Made by a program: the position numbers and the translations under genes. From JBAXQQ01 sp037131695 (GTDB lineage Bacteria; Armatimonadota; Hebobacteria; CAIYQO01), in contig CAZWZF010000010.1 of the NCBI GenBank assembly GCA_964638715.1, positions 48,551 through 112,550 of the forward strand: a stretch of 64,000 nucleotides of DNA. The letters run 5' to 3'. Of this stretch, positions 37,954-48,090 are shown piece after piece. Each line of letters begins with the position of its first letter. Position 1 is the first letter of the stretch. Below the pieces are notes generated by a model, which saw only the letters and a program-made list of their open reading frames with translations, was not told the DNA's origin and did no database searches.

Positions 37954-38166
37954 ATGAAAAAGAAACAACACGAACGAGAATTTTCCAAAATTGAGATAGA
38001 AAAAGACGGCAATGTATACGTTGGCCTGTTTAAAATAGAAAAAGGCATGATAACCGTTAATTTAAACGGGATATTCAAAAAAACTCACGTCGGCAACATG
38101 CCCCCCCGAAACTTTGCCAAACTCCTGTTAAGCGAACTCGTTGCTGAGGCTAATGCGAAGAAGTAA
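37954..38166 (+). CDS. Small hypothetical protein, 70 aa
   Basis: Not recognised. It is highly charged, Lys-rich at the start (MKKKQHEREFSKIEIEKDGN), with a predicted beta hairpin in the middle and an amphipathic C-terminal helix (NFAKLLLSELVAEANAKK). No signal peptide. The ATG at 37954 is preferred over the one at 37903 because AGAGAGAAG lies just upstream of it. It stands alone on the plus strand between two giant minus-strand genes and is followed by a MITE-like element. Confidence 0.6.
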   Translation: MKKKQHEREFSKIEIEKDGNVYVGLFKIEKGMITVNLNGIFKKTHVGNMPPRNFAKLLLSELVAEANAKK

Positions 38167-38187
38167 ACAAGTAAACTTATAAATTTT

Positions 38188-38320
38188 GGTCACCGTTTGG
38201 AAGAGGGTTACTTCGATTAACTCAGTATAAACGCAGCCCCGCTATCCCTTTATAAAAAGGATGAAATGGCAAATCACTACCGAGTTAGCTGGGCTCCCGC
38301 CCTGTTCCATACGGTGACTT
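38188..38320. repeat. MITE-like element (family A)
   Basis: 133 bp, from GGTCACCGTTTGGAAGAGGG to TGTTCCATACGGTGACTT. The ends match those of the 14657 element. The interior near 38213-38230 (CGATTAACTCAGTATAAACG) matches the short copy at 105-166, linking the two subtypes. Confidence 0.8.
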
Positions 38321-38349
38321 TATTTATTAACTATTCTTAAATTTTCCTC

Positions 38350-41300
38350 TTACAAATCTCCTTCCGGGTCCGGGATGTCGTTTTTATCCGGGTTTTCGGA
38401 GAATCTTACTATTCCCCACAGGTCGGGGTGCAGGGCGGCTTCTGATGCTTCGTCGGCTACTATTGCGGTCAGCGGGTTTGCCCAGTATAGGCGCTGCTGC
38501 ACTTCGGTGCCACCCGGGCCGCTTACCAGGATGCCCCAGTCTATTTTGATTTGCATGTCGTGCTGAATGGTGAGTCCGATAGATTTCAGCGGGATGGCGG
38601 CTTCGAGACAATATCCGTCTTTCTGGCCGTTTTCGTCTTCGGTTGTGCCGGTGGCGATTTTTACTTCCGGCAACAGCACTACCCGGTCGAAATTCGCGTT
38701 AAATACGCCGGTATGGGTTTCCCAATTTTCCTCGGTTTTTGCGCCGGGGAAATTGGGCTGGTACAATACAGCGACTGGTTTGCCGTTGTTCATAGTCATC
38801 AATATTCTGGCATCGCCAACTGCCGGGTCTACCCGTCCCATGGCGGCTTTAGGGTTAACGCCGATTTGCAAGTCAACTGCCGCGCCAGTTTTAAAGAGAC
38901 GTTTCCAGTCGTTGCCGGCATTTTTAATTGGGCCGGAATCTTTGGCAATGTAACAGACATACAGGTTGTCATCATCATAAGACATGCCGAATGACACGTT
39001 ATTATCAGACAATTTAGAGTTCATATTAGTCCAATCACCCGGGTTGCCATCTATTTTCGGGGTATTGGGATGACTTATCATTATCTTGGCGGATTTATAC
39101 AGCGCCGTTGATAACTGCTGTTTATTCCAACTGATCGCTTCCTGCACCATTTGCGCGGTAACCGGCAAGTCAGCCTGTTTGCGGACAAACTTGTCTATTC
39201 CCTCGACCTCTACCACGCTGACATGGTTATGGCCGGCGACAGCGTAATACTTATTATCTGACGTTTTGCAGAAATAGCCGGAGAAATGTTCCTGACCAAT
39301 GTTGCAAGTAGTGATATCCAGACCGCGTTCATGCTCTGGCATTGACCATGGTTTTGATCCGGAGCGCATATCTTTAAATAAGTGAGCTGCCAGCATGCCG
39401 TCGGCGGTATAGATATGCCAATCGCCAGTGTTGGTATTGGTCACTATAAACTCGCCAAGGTCGCCGGCAGCAGCGGTTTCATGTCCGATAACATCGAACT
39501 CTGCCACTACCTGACCGGAAGTGTATGGTTTTGCCCGGGTCAGTGCGTGAACGCCCCAACCCTCAGACGGATATGCCCACACTAATTGCCCATCAGCAGT
39601 TATTGCCCGGTCGGGTTCATCGCAAACAGTGAAGAAATTGCCATTATTCAGCTTCAATAAATTAGCATTAATAGGCTTTTTCACCCGGTTATACAACGGC
39701 GCGCCATTAGGCGCGAATCCTTTCACTTCATACCGGTAAGCATCGCCGGCATCAATTGACAATGTTTCCTCGAATCTGCCAGGGGCGCCATCGCGGGAGT
39801 TGGCGGTTTCAAAAAATTCTACTTCATCCGCCTGGGTTTTCCCATCATCATTAATATCCGACCAGATGAAAGTATAGTTGCCGATAGGATTTTTACCGAG
39901 TTTGCCAAGCACTTCCGGGGTACGAAGCGGAGCAAAGTTTCCGGCGCGGCCAACGGCGGCAACGCGTTTTGATATACCATTCTGATACAGGTAGACCACT
40001 GCCACCGCCTGGCGGGCAAATAGCGGTCGGGTTACCAGGTACTGGCGATCCTTTATCTTTATCGGCATTTCACCTGCGGGAGAATTGCCCATCCATGTCA
40101 TACCTTTTATCTGGCTCTTGCCGGTTTTCCAATCCAGCGCAAACTCCATTCCCTGATAAAATATTCTATTTTTATCGCTTGGATCGAGACAACCGCCGCC
40201 GCCATAAGAAGTATTGCCCAGCAAGTCTTTCTTGAAGGTGCCGTCAATCCCCCATACACTGACGCGTTTCGGCGAGAAATCGCTCTCAACCACCCACAAC
40301 TGGTCGCTGGAATCAACAGCTAAATCAACAGCTACCCAGGGTTTGCTGGTGAAACGACCCGGATCCCAGGCACCGGCGATGCGCCCGCCCGGAGTACCGA
40401 TGGTGCGTATCAGTTTGCCTTCCGGAGTGAATGCTTTCACTATCCGCAGGTCTGCCGCACTGTCGAATACATATAGATTTCCTTTTGAATCGCAAGCGAC
40501 AGAGGTAGCATTTTTCACATCTAATTTCACAGGAGTGCTGGCACCGGTTGCGGTGTCAAAAATGACAACTTTGCCGGCTGAGATAGCATATAAGGTGCCG
40601 TTTGGCGCGAATGCCAGCGTACCAGGTTTTGCCAATGGCAGCTCTTTTTCCAGTTTTTTTGTAACAGTGTCATATATCTCCATGCGTTCGGTTGCCAGCA
40701 TATCAACAGGTGACTCGCCACTTAAATATTGCAACGGTGCAACGCCGTAAATGAAACAGCGGGTCGGATCAAGGGATTCGCCACCACGGTCTCTTCTAAC
40801 ACCGGCGCAACCATCCCGGCCTTCTTCTTTCCACATCCATTGCTCTACCACCCTCATGCGAATAGCGCGGGTGTTGATATCAGAACCGAAATCAACATAG
40901 CCGTCCATATAGCGGGCAGTAGTATTATTGTATTGGTCAGGCTGATAGTAATAACGGGTTTTTTGGGTATAAGACGCGATATTTGTCCAATATTTTTCGT
41001 TATTCATATCCACCGGCATATCATCCGGCCCGGTCCAATAATCTATTTCGGTTTGTTTGCCGTCAATCTCTTTTATCGCCAATCCGCGGATGGTCTGGGA
41101 TTTTTCCCATTCCATCATGTAAATAGCGGGATCAACTTCGGTCAACGGTTTTGTCCGGGCAGCATTCCACTCGCCTTGCGGAGTAACTTTGCCAGAATTC
41201 ACTGTCAACTTGCAGGTAGGGAACAGGTTGGCAAAGCGGCGGCGCAGGATTTTCATGCCTTCAAGTTTTGCCTGCCACACCGGGCCAGTTAGAGCATTTT

Positions 41301-43515
41301 CATCTTCAGTGGCTTCCGGGTCATCTTTAGTCAAATCAGCGCCTTCAGTTTCCACGTCAGTTTCGCCGTGGTCAAATGATATGCGGATAGCGCGGGTTAC
41401 CGAGTTTTCCGGTGCGGTGGCGACTATCCATCCAGGGCCATTGCCTTTCCATATTTCTATCCACTGCTCATCTTTACGCATCAATATATCTTTGTCTTTC
41501 TTAATTTCCGGTTTCAGCATACTGATGTGCATTTGTATGCGTTTGTCATCCGGCGCGGGGAAAACCATGCTGCCCACCGGTACCGGACGATTGAAATTTA
41601 ATAAAATATGCTGTCGCATTCGTTTATCATTTGTTGAATCCAGGGTTACCAATCCGCGGTTGCCGGGAGGTGTCGCGGTAAGGCGGAATAGCCGTAAAAA
41701 GTCGCTTCGCGGGTCGGGGTCGTCATATTTATTAGTTTTCAATGGTATTGGATAGCGGGGAACGCTGGTTTCCAAGTTCACATCATCAGCGGTTGCGGCA
41801 TTTTCCAGGTAATTTGTCCCGGCATTTATAGCCAGGTATAATTTGCCTTCACGAACAGCCATGCCTTTTATCCCGCGTTTGCGGGTAGATGTCGCGTTTA
41901 CCTGAATCATGGTATCCATTTTCTTGTTAGGCAATGCAAAACGCCAGACGTAATCAGTATCGCTGGCATACGGAGCGGTGTATAACGCTTTCGCGTCTGC
42001 AGTCATATACGCGGGGCCTGTCCAGGCGATAATATTGTGATTTCCCCACAACTTTTTGCCGGTAAGGTCGGTTTCAATCAACGCAACGCCGCTTTCTGCA
42101 CAGCAAGATGCGATATACATCCTATCACCGATAGTTGCGATGCCTTTGGGAGCGGAATGGTCGGCCAGCCAGCCACCGGAACCACTGGCACCATTCAACC
42201 AGGGGGAATTATCCGGGGTATTGTTTTCGATATTCGGGTAGGGGGTCATCTGGTATTTCATCTTCAACCCGGGGTTAAATAAAACTTTATATTTATAGGT
42301 ATCAACCGGCATCATCTGCCCTTTTTCATCTTTCAAATCCCAACCGATGGTATATGGGCCGGCTTTGTGGAACTCGCGCGCCAGAAGATTGCGCACCCGT
42401 TTGCCTTGTTTGTCTTCAATAACCGCTGTTATATAGCCATCTTCCGGCAAGGTATAGGTAAAGGTGCAAGGCGGTTTAACTTCAACAACTTTTCTTTCCG
42501 GCACAGCTTTTTCCTGCAAGTCGGTATATATATGCAAGCCGCCAATTTGCCCAAACTTCTTATCACTCGAATCCGTCACCAGAAACTTAATCCCGCGAGT
42601 ATTCACCGGGTCAAAAGAAATCAAGCTGCCATCGCCATCATTGCGGACAGAACATGCTATCTGATTCCAATCATTTTCACCGCTGACAGTCGGGTTAATT
42701 CCCTCTGGTCCATTAAAAGCAAGGATGGTATATTTGCTGAAGTTGCTGTCTAATCGAATGGCTGATATATCCTGGTTATTTTTCCAGGAGATAACAAACC
42801 ATGTAGGAGAAGTTTTAGTTATAATATCTCTATTGATAAAATTCTTGTTGTCGGGGCCATGACTTTGCCAGTCGCTGGAACCATTAGTGATATTCGCCGC
42901 GGTATGCGGAATAGGCGGGTGCAAGTCACCGACATTAATCCAGTCAGCCTCACCATTAGCGACGCCATCTGGAACGATATTGTATAATCGCGGGGTATAA
43001 AAACGTAAAATAGCAAACTGGTTCCAGTTATACCACCACCCCGGGTTAAGGGAGAGCAGTACCGCCTGGATAGAAGTATTTGCCGGCAGTGTCGCTAATT
43101 TCCATTTTGACTGTGCGGATGGAAATGTGCAGGCGACCCATTTTGCGGCAAGCGGATTGTCCGGCATAGTTTCTCCTGCGGGTAAATACTGGCAGGAAGC
43201 GTTTGACTGTACCAATAGGGAACCGACAGCCTTGGGGGCTTTAAAGATTACTAACAGTTGCGGTTTAGCCTTGGAGTCGCGGCTTCCGACTGTCCACGGT
43301 CTGGCATTCGAGTTGGCCAATACGCTCATTATGTCACTTGCGGCTGGCGGGTCCATTAATTTATCGTCAGAGTACAATTTGCAAGCTGGCAGATTGATAT
43401 CTTCTGCCGCAATTCTAACAACCGGCGAATTTATAATTTGTCCCCAACAGATAGCGGAAAAAATTAATTGAAGTATAATTAAACCAAAAATTTTACCATA
43501 CTTGATATTGAACAT
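38350..43515 (-). CDS. Giant secreted propeller/CBM9-like protein, 1721 aa
   Basis: Signal peptide at the start (KIFGLIILQLIFSAICWG). Residues about 30-330 hold two beta domains of discoidin-like character (AIRLDSNFSKYTILAFNGPE). About 345-415 is a FlgD-like domain (YTLPEDGYITAVIEDKQGK). Then come propeller-type strands interrupted by another discoidin-like segment around 640-930 and a longer NHL region (LAFAPNGTLYAISAGKVVIF, DSKGNLYVFDS). The last 220 residues are CBM9-like (PKIDGNPGDWTNMNSKL). The second half parallels the protein at 30349-34050. No catalytic motif is recognised. The ATG follows AGGGG with 6-nt spacing. A role in glycan binding or breakdown is inferred from domains and neighbours. 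Confidence 0.8.
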   Translation of the reverse strand: MFNIKYGKIFGLIILQLIFSAICWGQIINSPVVRIAAEDINLPACKLYSDDKLMDPPAASDIMSVLANSNARPWTVGSRDSKAKPQLLVIFKAPKAVGSLLVQSNASCQYLPAGETMPDNPLAAKWVACTFPSAQSKWKLATLPANTSIQAVLLSLNPGWWYNWNQFAILRFYTPRLYNIVPDGVANGEADWINVGDLHPPIPHTAANITNGSSDWQSHGPDNKNFINRDIITKTSPTWFVISWKNNQDISAIRLDSNFSKYTILAFNGPEGINPTVSGENDWNQIACSVRNDGDGSLISFDPVNTRGIKFLVTDSSDKKFGQIGGLHIYTDLQEKAVPERKVVEVKPPCTFTYTLPEDGYITAVIEDKQGKRVRNLLAREFHKAGPYTIGWDLKDEKGQMMPVDTYKYKVLFNPGLKMKYQMTPYPNIENNTPDNSPWLNGASGSGGWLADHSAPKGIATIGDRMYIASCCAESGVALIETDLTGKKLWGNHNIIAWTGPAYMTADAKALYTAPYASDTDYVWRFALPNKKMDTMIQVNATSTRKRGIKGMAVREGKLYLAINAGTNYLENAATADDVNLETSVPRYPIPLKTNKYDDPDPRSDFLRLFRLTATPPGNRGLVTLDSTNDKRMRQHILLNFNRPVPVGSMVFPAPDDKRIQMHISMLKPEIKKDKDILMRKDEQWIEIWKGNGPGWIVATAPENSVTRAIRISFDHGETDVETEGADLTKDDPEATEDENALTGPVWQAKLEGMKILRRRFANLFPTCKLTVNSGKVTPQGEWNAARTKPLTEVDPAIYMMEWEKSQTIRGLAIKEIDGKQTEIDYWTGPDDMPVDMNNEKYWTNIASYTQKTRYYYQPDQYNNTTARYMDGYVDFGSDINTRAIRMRVVEQWMWKEEGRDGCAGVRRDRGGESLDPTRCFIYGVAPLQYLSGESPVDMLATERMEIYDTVTKKLEKELPLAKPGTLAFAPNGTLYAISAGKVVIFDTATGASTPVKLDVKNATSVACDSKGNLYVFDSAADLRIVKAFTPEGKLIRTIGTPGGRIAGAWDPGRFTSKPWVAVDLAVDSSDQLWVVESDFSPKRVSVWGIDGTFKKDLLGNTSYGGGGCLDPSDKNRIFYQGMEFALDWKTGKSQIKGMTWMGNSPAGEMPIKIKDRQYLVTRPLFARQAVAVVYLYQNGISKRVAAVGRAGNFAPLRTPEVLGKLGKNPIGNYTFIWSDINDDGKTQADEVEFFETANSRDGAPGRFEETLSIDAGDAYRYEVKGFAPNGAPLYNRVKKPINANLLKLNNGNFFTVCDEPDRAITADGQLVWAYPSEGWGVHALTRAKPYTSGQVVAEFDVIGHETAAAGDLGEFIVTNTNTGDWHIYTADGMLAAHLFKDMRSGSKPWSMPEHERGLDITTCNIGQEHFSGYFCKTSDNKYYAVAGHNHVSVVEVEGIDKFVRKQADLPVTAQMVQEAISWNKQQLSTALYKSAKIMISHPNTPKIDGNPGDWTNMNSKLSDNNVSFGMSYDDDNLYVCYIAKDSGPIKNAGNDWKRLFKTGAAVDLQIGVNPKAAMGRVDPAVGDARILMTMNNGKPVAVLYQPNFPGAKTEENWETHTGVFNANFDRVVLLPEVKIATGTTEDENGQKDGYCLEAAIPLKSIGLTIQHDMQIKIDWGILVSGPGGTEVQQRLYWANPLTAIVADEASEAALHPDLWGIVRFSENPDKNDIPDPEGDL

Positions 43516-43695
43516 TTAAAACCCCTAATATTTAAATCGATTTAGCATAGAACAATTATATATTTTTTTTGTATCACGAGCAAAAATCTTATTAAGGTTT
43601 AGACCCGTTTTATATAAAAATGTGTGAAAAGAAATAATTTTTATAATTTAACCACAAGAACGCAAAGAAATTATTACAGAACTCTCGCTTTACAC

Positions 43696-43816
43696 CTTAT
43701 AAGCCCCACCCCAACCCCTCCCCAGCGGGAGAGGGGTTATTATTTTAATCTTAAAACCATCACATATAAAAGCCCCTTCTCTTTCGGGGAAGGGGTTTGG
43801 GGATGGGGCTTATAAG
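43696..43816. repeat. Intergenic inverted repeat, GC-rich arms
   Basis: The left arm 43696-43723 (CTTATAAGCCCCACCCCAAC...) pairs with the right arm 43786-43816 (ending GGATGGGGCTTATAAG) with a few bulges. The two arms are separated by an AT-rich centre. It occupies most of the gap between two divergent genes (43516-43939). No gene is seen there. TATAAT at 43911-43916 may be a -10 for the next gene, without a good -35. Confidence 0.6.
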
Positions 43817-43939
43817 CGAAAGTTATGTTAAATGCAAAAACATCATTTTTTTCGTGCCTTTCGTGGTTAAATTGCCGCATTCATTCAGTTCTTTCATTTC
43901 TCCCTTATGCTATAATACATCGGCAAAAGGAGCTTTTTC

Positions 43940-45115
43940 ATGAACTGTTTTTATTGCGATAAGATTAGCAGCGTTGATGCAAATTATAACGGATTGCCGG
44001 CTGAATATGATATCGCGTCTGCTGCGCCGCGATGCAGCCGGCACTGGCGTTATCTCTGCGGTAAGTGCGGGCAGCCTGCACATTTCATGTCCAGTGCATA
44101 TTGCCAGGAAAGCGGTAAATATTTTTGCTCGCGTTGTGCCAGCAATCGACGCGAAGTGGCAGCGGCATACTGGGTTTGGGAATATTATTTTGAATATCAG
44201 TCGCCGTGGTCAGGCGAATGGTGCCCATCGCTGGACAGATTAGAATTTGAGAAGAAGCATCCATTAACAACTGAAAATATCTTCACTGAACAATATTTAA
44301 CTCGCTATCCATCATTACCCGATCAATGGCGGTCGGATGAACCTTTTACCGATGATGATGTGCAGGAAAACTGGAGTAATAACGCCTTGCGCTGGGATGC
44401 CGGATATGATGCCGATGGCGACCGTAATCGACGTTACCAGAGCGATGAGCCGATGCTGAATCTGCTGGGTGATTTGAAAGGCTGCGAAGTGCTGGATGTC
44501 GGATGCGGCGCCGGTTACCTGTGCCGCAAGCTAACCCGTGCCGGAGCCAAGATGACCGGAGTGGAATTATCTGAAGAGTTCATGAAACTGGCATTGAAAT
44601 ATGAAGCAGAAGAGGCAGTGGGGATTAACTATCTGCAGGCGTCAATATCCACGCCAAAATTATTCCCGACCGGGACATTCGACAAAGCAGTGAGCAACTA
44701 TGTGCTGATGGATGTATTGGATTATGAAGCGGCAATAGCCAATGTTTATGATATGCTGAAACCCGGTGGAATTTTCATTGTAGTAATCAGCCACCCGGCG
44801 TTTGCCTGCGGGCCAGGCGGCTGGGTATCTCCTGTAATGGATACTCCACGCCGTGAAGAAAGAACCGCTTTTCAGGTAGATAATTACTTCATACGCGGCG
44901 CGTTCCTGGGGGCATGGGGCAACCTTGACCCGGTACTCAGCTTTCACCGTCCACTGCGCGACTACTGGCAAACCTTCACAGAAACAGGTTTCACTATCAC
45001 CGGATTCGAAGAACCCAGCATTACCGAACGCGGCCGCCGCGAATTGCCGCTTAGTCAGGTACACCAGTCTATGCGAATACCGTATTCATGCATTTTCAGG
45101 TTGAAGAAGAGGTAA
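43940..45115 (+). CDS. Class I SAM-dependent methyltransferase with N-terminal zinc-ribbon-like cysteines
   Basis: 391 residues. The N-terminal 75 residues contain CFYC, CGKC and CSRC pairs, a likely zinc-binding unit. Residues about 175-300 hold the Rossmann methyltransferase core, with motif I VLDVGCGAGYLC and the post-motif MTGVELSEE. MLKPGGIFIVVISHP is a later core strand region. The C-terminal part (DYWQTFTETGFTITGFEEPS) is usual for small-molecule methyltransferases. The substrate is unknown. AAAAGGAGC lies before the ATG at 43940. It is convergent with the pyrophosphatase gene and shares a bidirectional terminator with it. Confidence 0.88.
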   Translation: MNCFYCDKISSVDANYNGLPAEYDIASAAPRCSRHWRYLCGKCGQPAHFMSSAYCQESGKYFCSRCASNRREVAAAYWVWEYYFEYQSPWSGEWCPSLDRLEFEKKHPLTTENIFTEQYLTRYPSLPDQWRSDEPFTDDDVQENWSNNALRWDAGYDADGDRNRRYQSDEPMLNLLGDLKGCEVLDVGCGAGYLCRKLTRAGAKMTGVELSEEFMKLALKYEAEEAVGINYLQASISTPKLFPTGTFDKAVSNYVLMDVLDYEAAIANVYDMLKPGGIFIVVISHPAFACGPGGWVSPVMDTPRREERTAFQVDNYFIRGAFLGAWGNLDPVLSFHRPLRDYWQTFTETGFTITGFEEPSITERGRRELPLSQVHQSMRIPYSCIFRLKKR

Positions 45116-45196
45116 TTGAAAAGGCAGAGCTATTATCTTTCTTGCTCAATACCTTACTCGCCGGCTGGAAACCGGCGCTCCAAATATATAATAAAA

Positions 45197-45235
45197 AAAT
45201 CCCGGGTCGAAAGGAAACCAATCGACCCGGGATTT
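45197..45235. terminator. Bidirectional terminator between methyltransferase and hppA genes
   Basis: A 14-bp perfect stem (AAATCCCGGGTCGA at 45197-45210 and its complement at 45222-45235), with A-rich and T-rich flanks on the two sides. It can serve both convergent genes. A smaller hairpin CGCCGG-CTGGAAAC-CGGCG lies at 45159-45177 and is probably a REP-like element. Confidence 0.88.
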
Positions 45236-45256
45236 ATTTTATCGTTTATTCTCTGC

Positions 45257-47977
45257 TTATTCAGCAGGGGCAGATTCTACTCCACCACGTTTTGAGAATA
45301 ATACAGCACCTGCGAGAACTACTAAGGCGATAATGGCTACAATGTAACCATTGGTAGTACCTTGCAATTGTACGATTGCAGGAGCAATCAAAATTGAAAC
45401 AAGGTTCATAACCTTAATCATCGGGTTCAATGCAGGACCAGCGGTATCTTTCAGCGGATCACCAACGGTGTCGCCGATAACGCCAGCTTTATGTGCTTCT
45501 GAACCTTTACCGCCCAGGAAGCCATCTTCGATTTTCTTTTTCGCATTGTCCCATGCTCCACCAGTGTTTGACATGAATACTGCCATCAACTGACCGGCAA
45601 GAATACAACCAGCAAGGAAACCACCGAGTGCATAAGCGCCCAGCCAGAAACCTACGAGGATTGGCGAGAAAATCGCGAGAAGGCCAGGACCGAGAAGTTC
45701 TTTCTGTGCAGCTGCGGTTGAAATAGCAACGCATTTTGCATAGTCAGGTTTGCCTTTTTCGCCAACGCCAGTGTATTCCCAAATGCCCGGGATAGTTTTG
45801 AACTGGCGGCGTACTTCTTCAACTAACTGTACTGCAGCGCGTGATACGGCGCGGATTGCAAAGCTGGAGAACAAGAACGGTACAGCACCACCAATTAAGA
45901 GACCGATGAATACGTCAGGCATATTAACCTGAATGTTTTTCACCAGAATCGCGGCTTCGCCATTAATCATCATATCAGCAACACCCTTGGCAGCGGCAGC
46001 AACCTGTGCGCCGGCAACGGTGTCGAGGAATGAGCGGTACAACGCAACAGCAGCGATAACTGCGGTGGCGATTGCGAAACCTTTGGTCAGTGCCTTGGTG
46101 GTATTTCCTACCATGTCAAGACGGGCTACGATATTATGAGCAGCTTTGTTTTCGGTGCCATCTTCATTTTTCAACGCGCCGGACATTTCGAAAATACCGT
46201 TTGCGTTGTCAGAGATTGGTCCGTAAGTATCCATCGCCAATACATAACCGGTGGTGGACAGCAAACCAAGGCCAACCAATGCGATTGCGTAAGCAACCAT
46301 TGACGGGTCATGGAAAAGAAGAGTTGCAACATACAGGGTAGCTGCGATTGCGCAAACTGCCCAAACTGCGGATTCCAAACCTTCGGACAGACCAGCAAGA
46401 ATTAATGTTGCCGGGCCAGTCTTTGCGGATGAAGCAATTTCGGTAACTGGTTTTTTATCATCAGCGGTGAAGTATTCGGTGATTTTTCCGATAACCTGTG
46501 CTAATACGATACCAATGAAGGTAGCAACAGCAGATAACCACCAGAAATTGGTGCCAATTTTAAGGAAAGCTTGTTGAGTTTTAAGAGCTTCAGGTGAAAG
46601 ACCGATGGTAATTACTTTTGCTGCACCAAAGTCAACACCATTAAATACAATCCCACCAACAACAAAGAATCCAAGTGATGCAATTAATGCTGATACCATG
46701 AAACCGGTATTAATCGGGGTCATCGGGTTCATGTTCGGATCATCTTTACCCTTAACAGCCATAACGCCAACGATAGAAGCAATAACACCAACTGCACGAG
46801 CAAGCAAGGCGAAGATTACTAATTTAAGCGTAAACATATAAGAGAATGCATCTTGAGCCATTAAACTGCCAAAACCACAGCTCTGTAGTGTCTTACCAAC
46901 AGCAGCAGCGAGAATAATCGCGGCTACCAGGGTTACTTCATAAGATTCAAATACGTCAGCGGCCATACCTGCACAGTCGCCTACGTTGTCGCCTACGTTG
47001 TCAGCGATGGTAGCGGCGTTGCGCGGGTCATCTTCAGGAATTCCGGCTTCAACTTTACCTACCAGGTCAGCTCCTACGTCAGCAGCCTTGGTGAAGATAC
47101 CACCGCCTACGCGCATGAACAACGCAGCCAGGGAACCACCGAAACCGAAACCTACGAGAACGAACATCGCATTAGATTTGAAAATCATGAAGGTAATGGT
47201 TGCACCTAAAAGGCCAAGGCCTACGGTGAACATACCGGATACTGCGCCAGCCTGGAACGCAATCTCTAAAGCTTTTTTGAAGCTGCTGAGAGCGGCATTA
47301 GCGGTGCGCACATTACCACGTACTGCTACGCCCATACCTACATAACCGGCTAAATATGACGCTACAACACCGAGAACGAAAGCGATTGAAACACCCAGTG
47401 CTAAAATCATTGCAGTTTCTGGACCTTCAGTTGCATATTGTTTTATATACAAGAAGAAGAGACCGAGACCAATGACAATAACCAGCGGGATCATGGTCTT
47501 TACCTGTTTGCTCAGGTACGCCATTGCGCCTTCCTGAACAGCAGCAGCCACACCCTGCATTCTTTCGCTTCCTGGATCTTCTGCGACAGTCTTTTTCCAC
47601 CAATACACACCGAATGCGATTGCTACGAATGCGGCAGCAAGCACGATGTATAACGGAATCCAAGCTTCATCACCAAACGGCAATTTAATAGCTTCACCGC
47701 CGGCGGTCTTCTGTTCGCCAGCTCCAGGTGCAGGCATTGGCATCGGGGTTGTTGCCGGCATTGGCATTGTCATTGGCGGTGGGGTAGGTACAACAGGATT
47801 TGTTGTAGTGGTAGTCGTGGTAGTTGTAGTTGTAGATGCCGGTGCTGGTGTGGCTTGTGCCCACAGTTTTGAACCTGCTACCAGCAGAAAACCCATTACA
47901 ACGACCATAACGGCCAGTACCCAGGTTTTAATGCGTGACTTTTTCAGTTTTGACGCACTTTTTAGGTGTTGCGACAT
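45257..47977 (-). CDS. hppA: Membrane-bound proton-translocating pyrophosphatase, K+-independent type
   Basis: 906 residues, against a usual 660-800. It hydrolyses pyrophosphate and uses the energy to pump ions across the inner membrane. The substrate site is intact: DVGADLVGKVEAGIPEDDPR, then NVGDNVGDCAGMAAD. GNTTKALTKG carries Lys and Thr where K+-dependent enzymes have Ala and Gly/Ala, so this is the K+-independent type, usually a proton pump. The C-terminal region around DTVGDPLKDTAGPALN is also conserved. Unusually, about 105 residues precede the first core helix: a hydrophobic signal-like segment (WVLAVMVVVMGFLLVAG), a run of 11 Thr, and a Pro/Met-rich stretch. The ribosome site GGAGG is 12 nt from the ATG, a long spacing. 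It lies downstream of fba and pfkA on the same strand. Confidence 0.96.
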   Translation of the reverse strand: MSQHLKSASKLKKSRIKTWVLAVMVVVMGFLLVAGSKLWAQATPAPASTTTTTTTTTTTNPVVPTPPPMTMPMPATTPMPMPAPGAGEQKTAGGEAIKLPFGDEAWIPLYIVLAAAFVAIAFGVYWWKKTVAEDPGSERMQGVAAAVQEGAMAYLSKQVKTMIPLVIVIGLGLFFLYIKQYATEGPETAMILALGVSIAFVLGVVASYLAGYVGMGVAVRGNVRTANAALSSFKKALEIAFQAGAVSGMFTVGLGLLGATITFMIFKSNAMFVLVGFGFGGSLAALFMRVGGGIFTKAADVGADLVGKVEAGIPEDDPRNAATIADNVGDNVGDCAGMAADVFESYEVTLVAAIILAAAVGKTLQSCGFGSLMAQDAFSYMFTLKLVIFALLARAVGVIASIVGVMAVKGKDDPNMNPMTPINTGFMVSALIASLGFFVVGGIVFNGVDFGAAKVITIGLSPEALKTQQAFLKIGTNFWWLSAVATFIGIVLAQVIGKITEYFTADDKKPVTEIASSAKTGPATLILAGLSEGLESAVWAVCAIAATLYVATLLFHDPSMVAYAIALVGLGLLSTTGYVLAMDTYGPISDNANGIFEMSGALKNEDGTENKAAHNIVARLDMVGNTTKALTKGFAIATAVIAAVALYRSFLDTVAGAQVAAAAKGVADMMINGEAAILVKNIQVNMPDVFIGLLIGGAVPFLFSSFAIRAVSRAAVQLVEEVRRQFKTIPGIWEYTGVGEKGKPDYAKCVAISTAAAQKELLGPGLLAIFSPILVGFWLGAYALGGFLAGCILAGQLMAVFMSNTGGAWDNAKKKIEDGFLGGKGSEAHKAGVIGDTVGDPLKDTAGPALNPMIKVMNLVSILIAPAIVQLQGTTNGYIVAIIALVVLAGAVLFSKRGGVESAPAE

Positions 47978-48090
47978 GGTTGAGATATACCTCCATAAAC
48001 TATTTGTCGAAAATATTTCGACAACGGGCTGATTAAAATGCCCTAATAACAGATTTATTTAAAACCGCGATTAAGCAGTTTTAGCCAAGA

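Noticed and set aside
40729..41755. Plus-strand open frames of about 190 codons within 38350-43515
   Set aside because: Antisense to a continuous 1721-residue secreted protein with signal peptide and recognisable domains.
45159..45235. tRNA or other structured RNA gene near the GC-rich hairpins
   Set aside because: Only simple stem-loops with T-runs are present, fitting a terminator and a small REP-like repeat. I found no tRNA or rRNA sequence anywhere in the window by eye.
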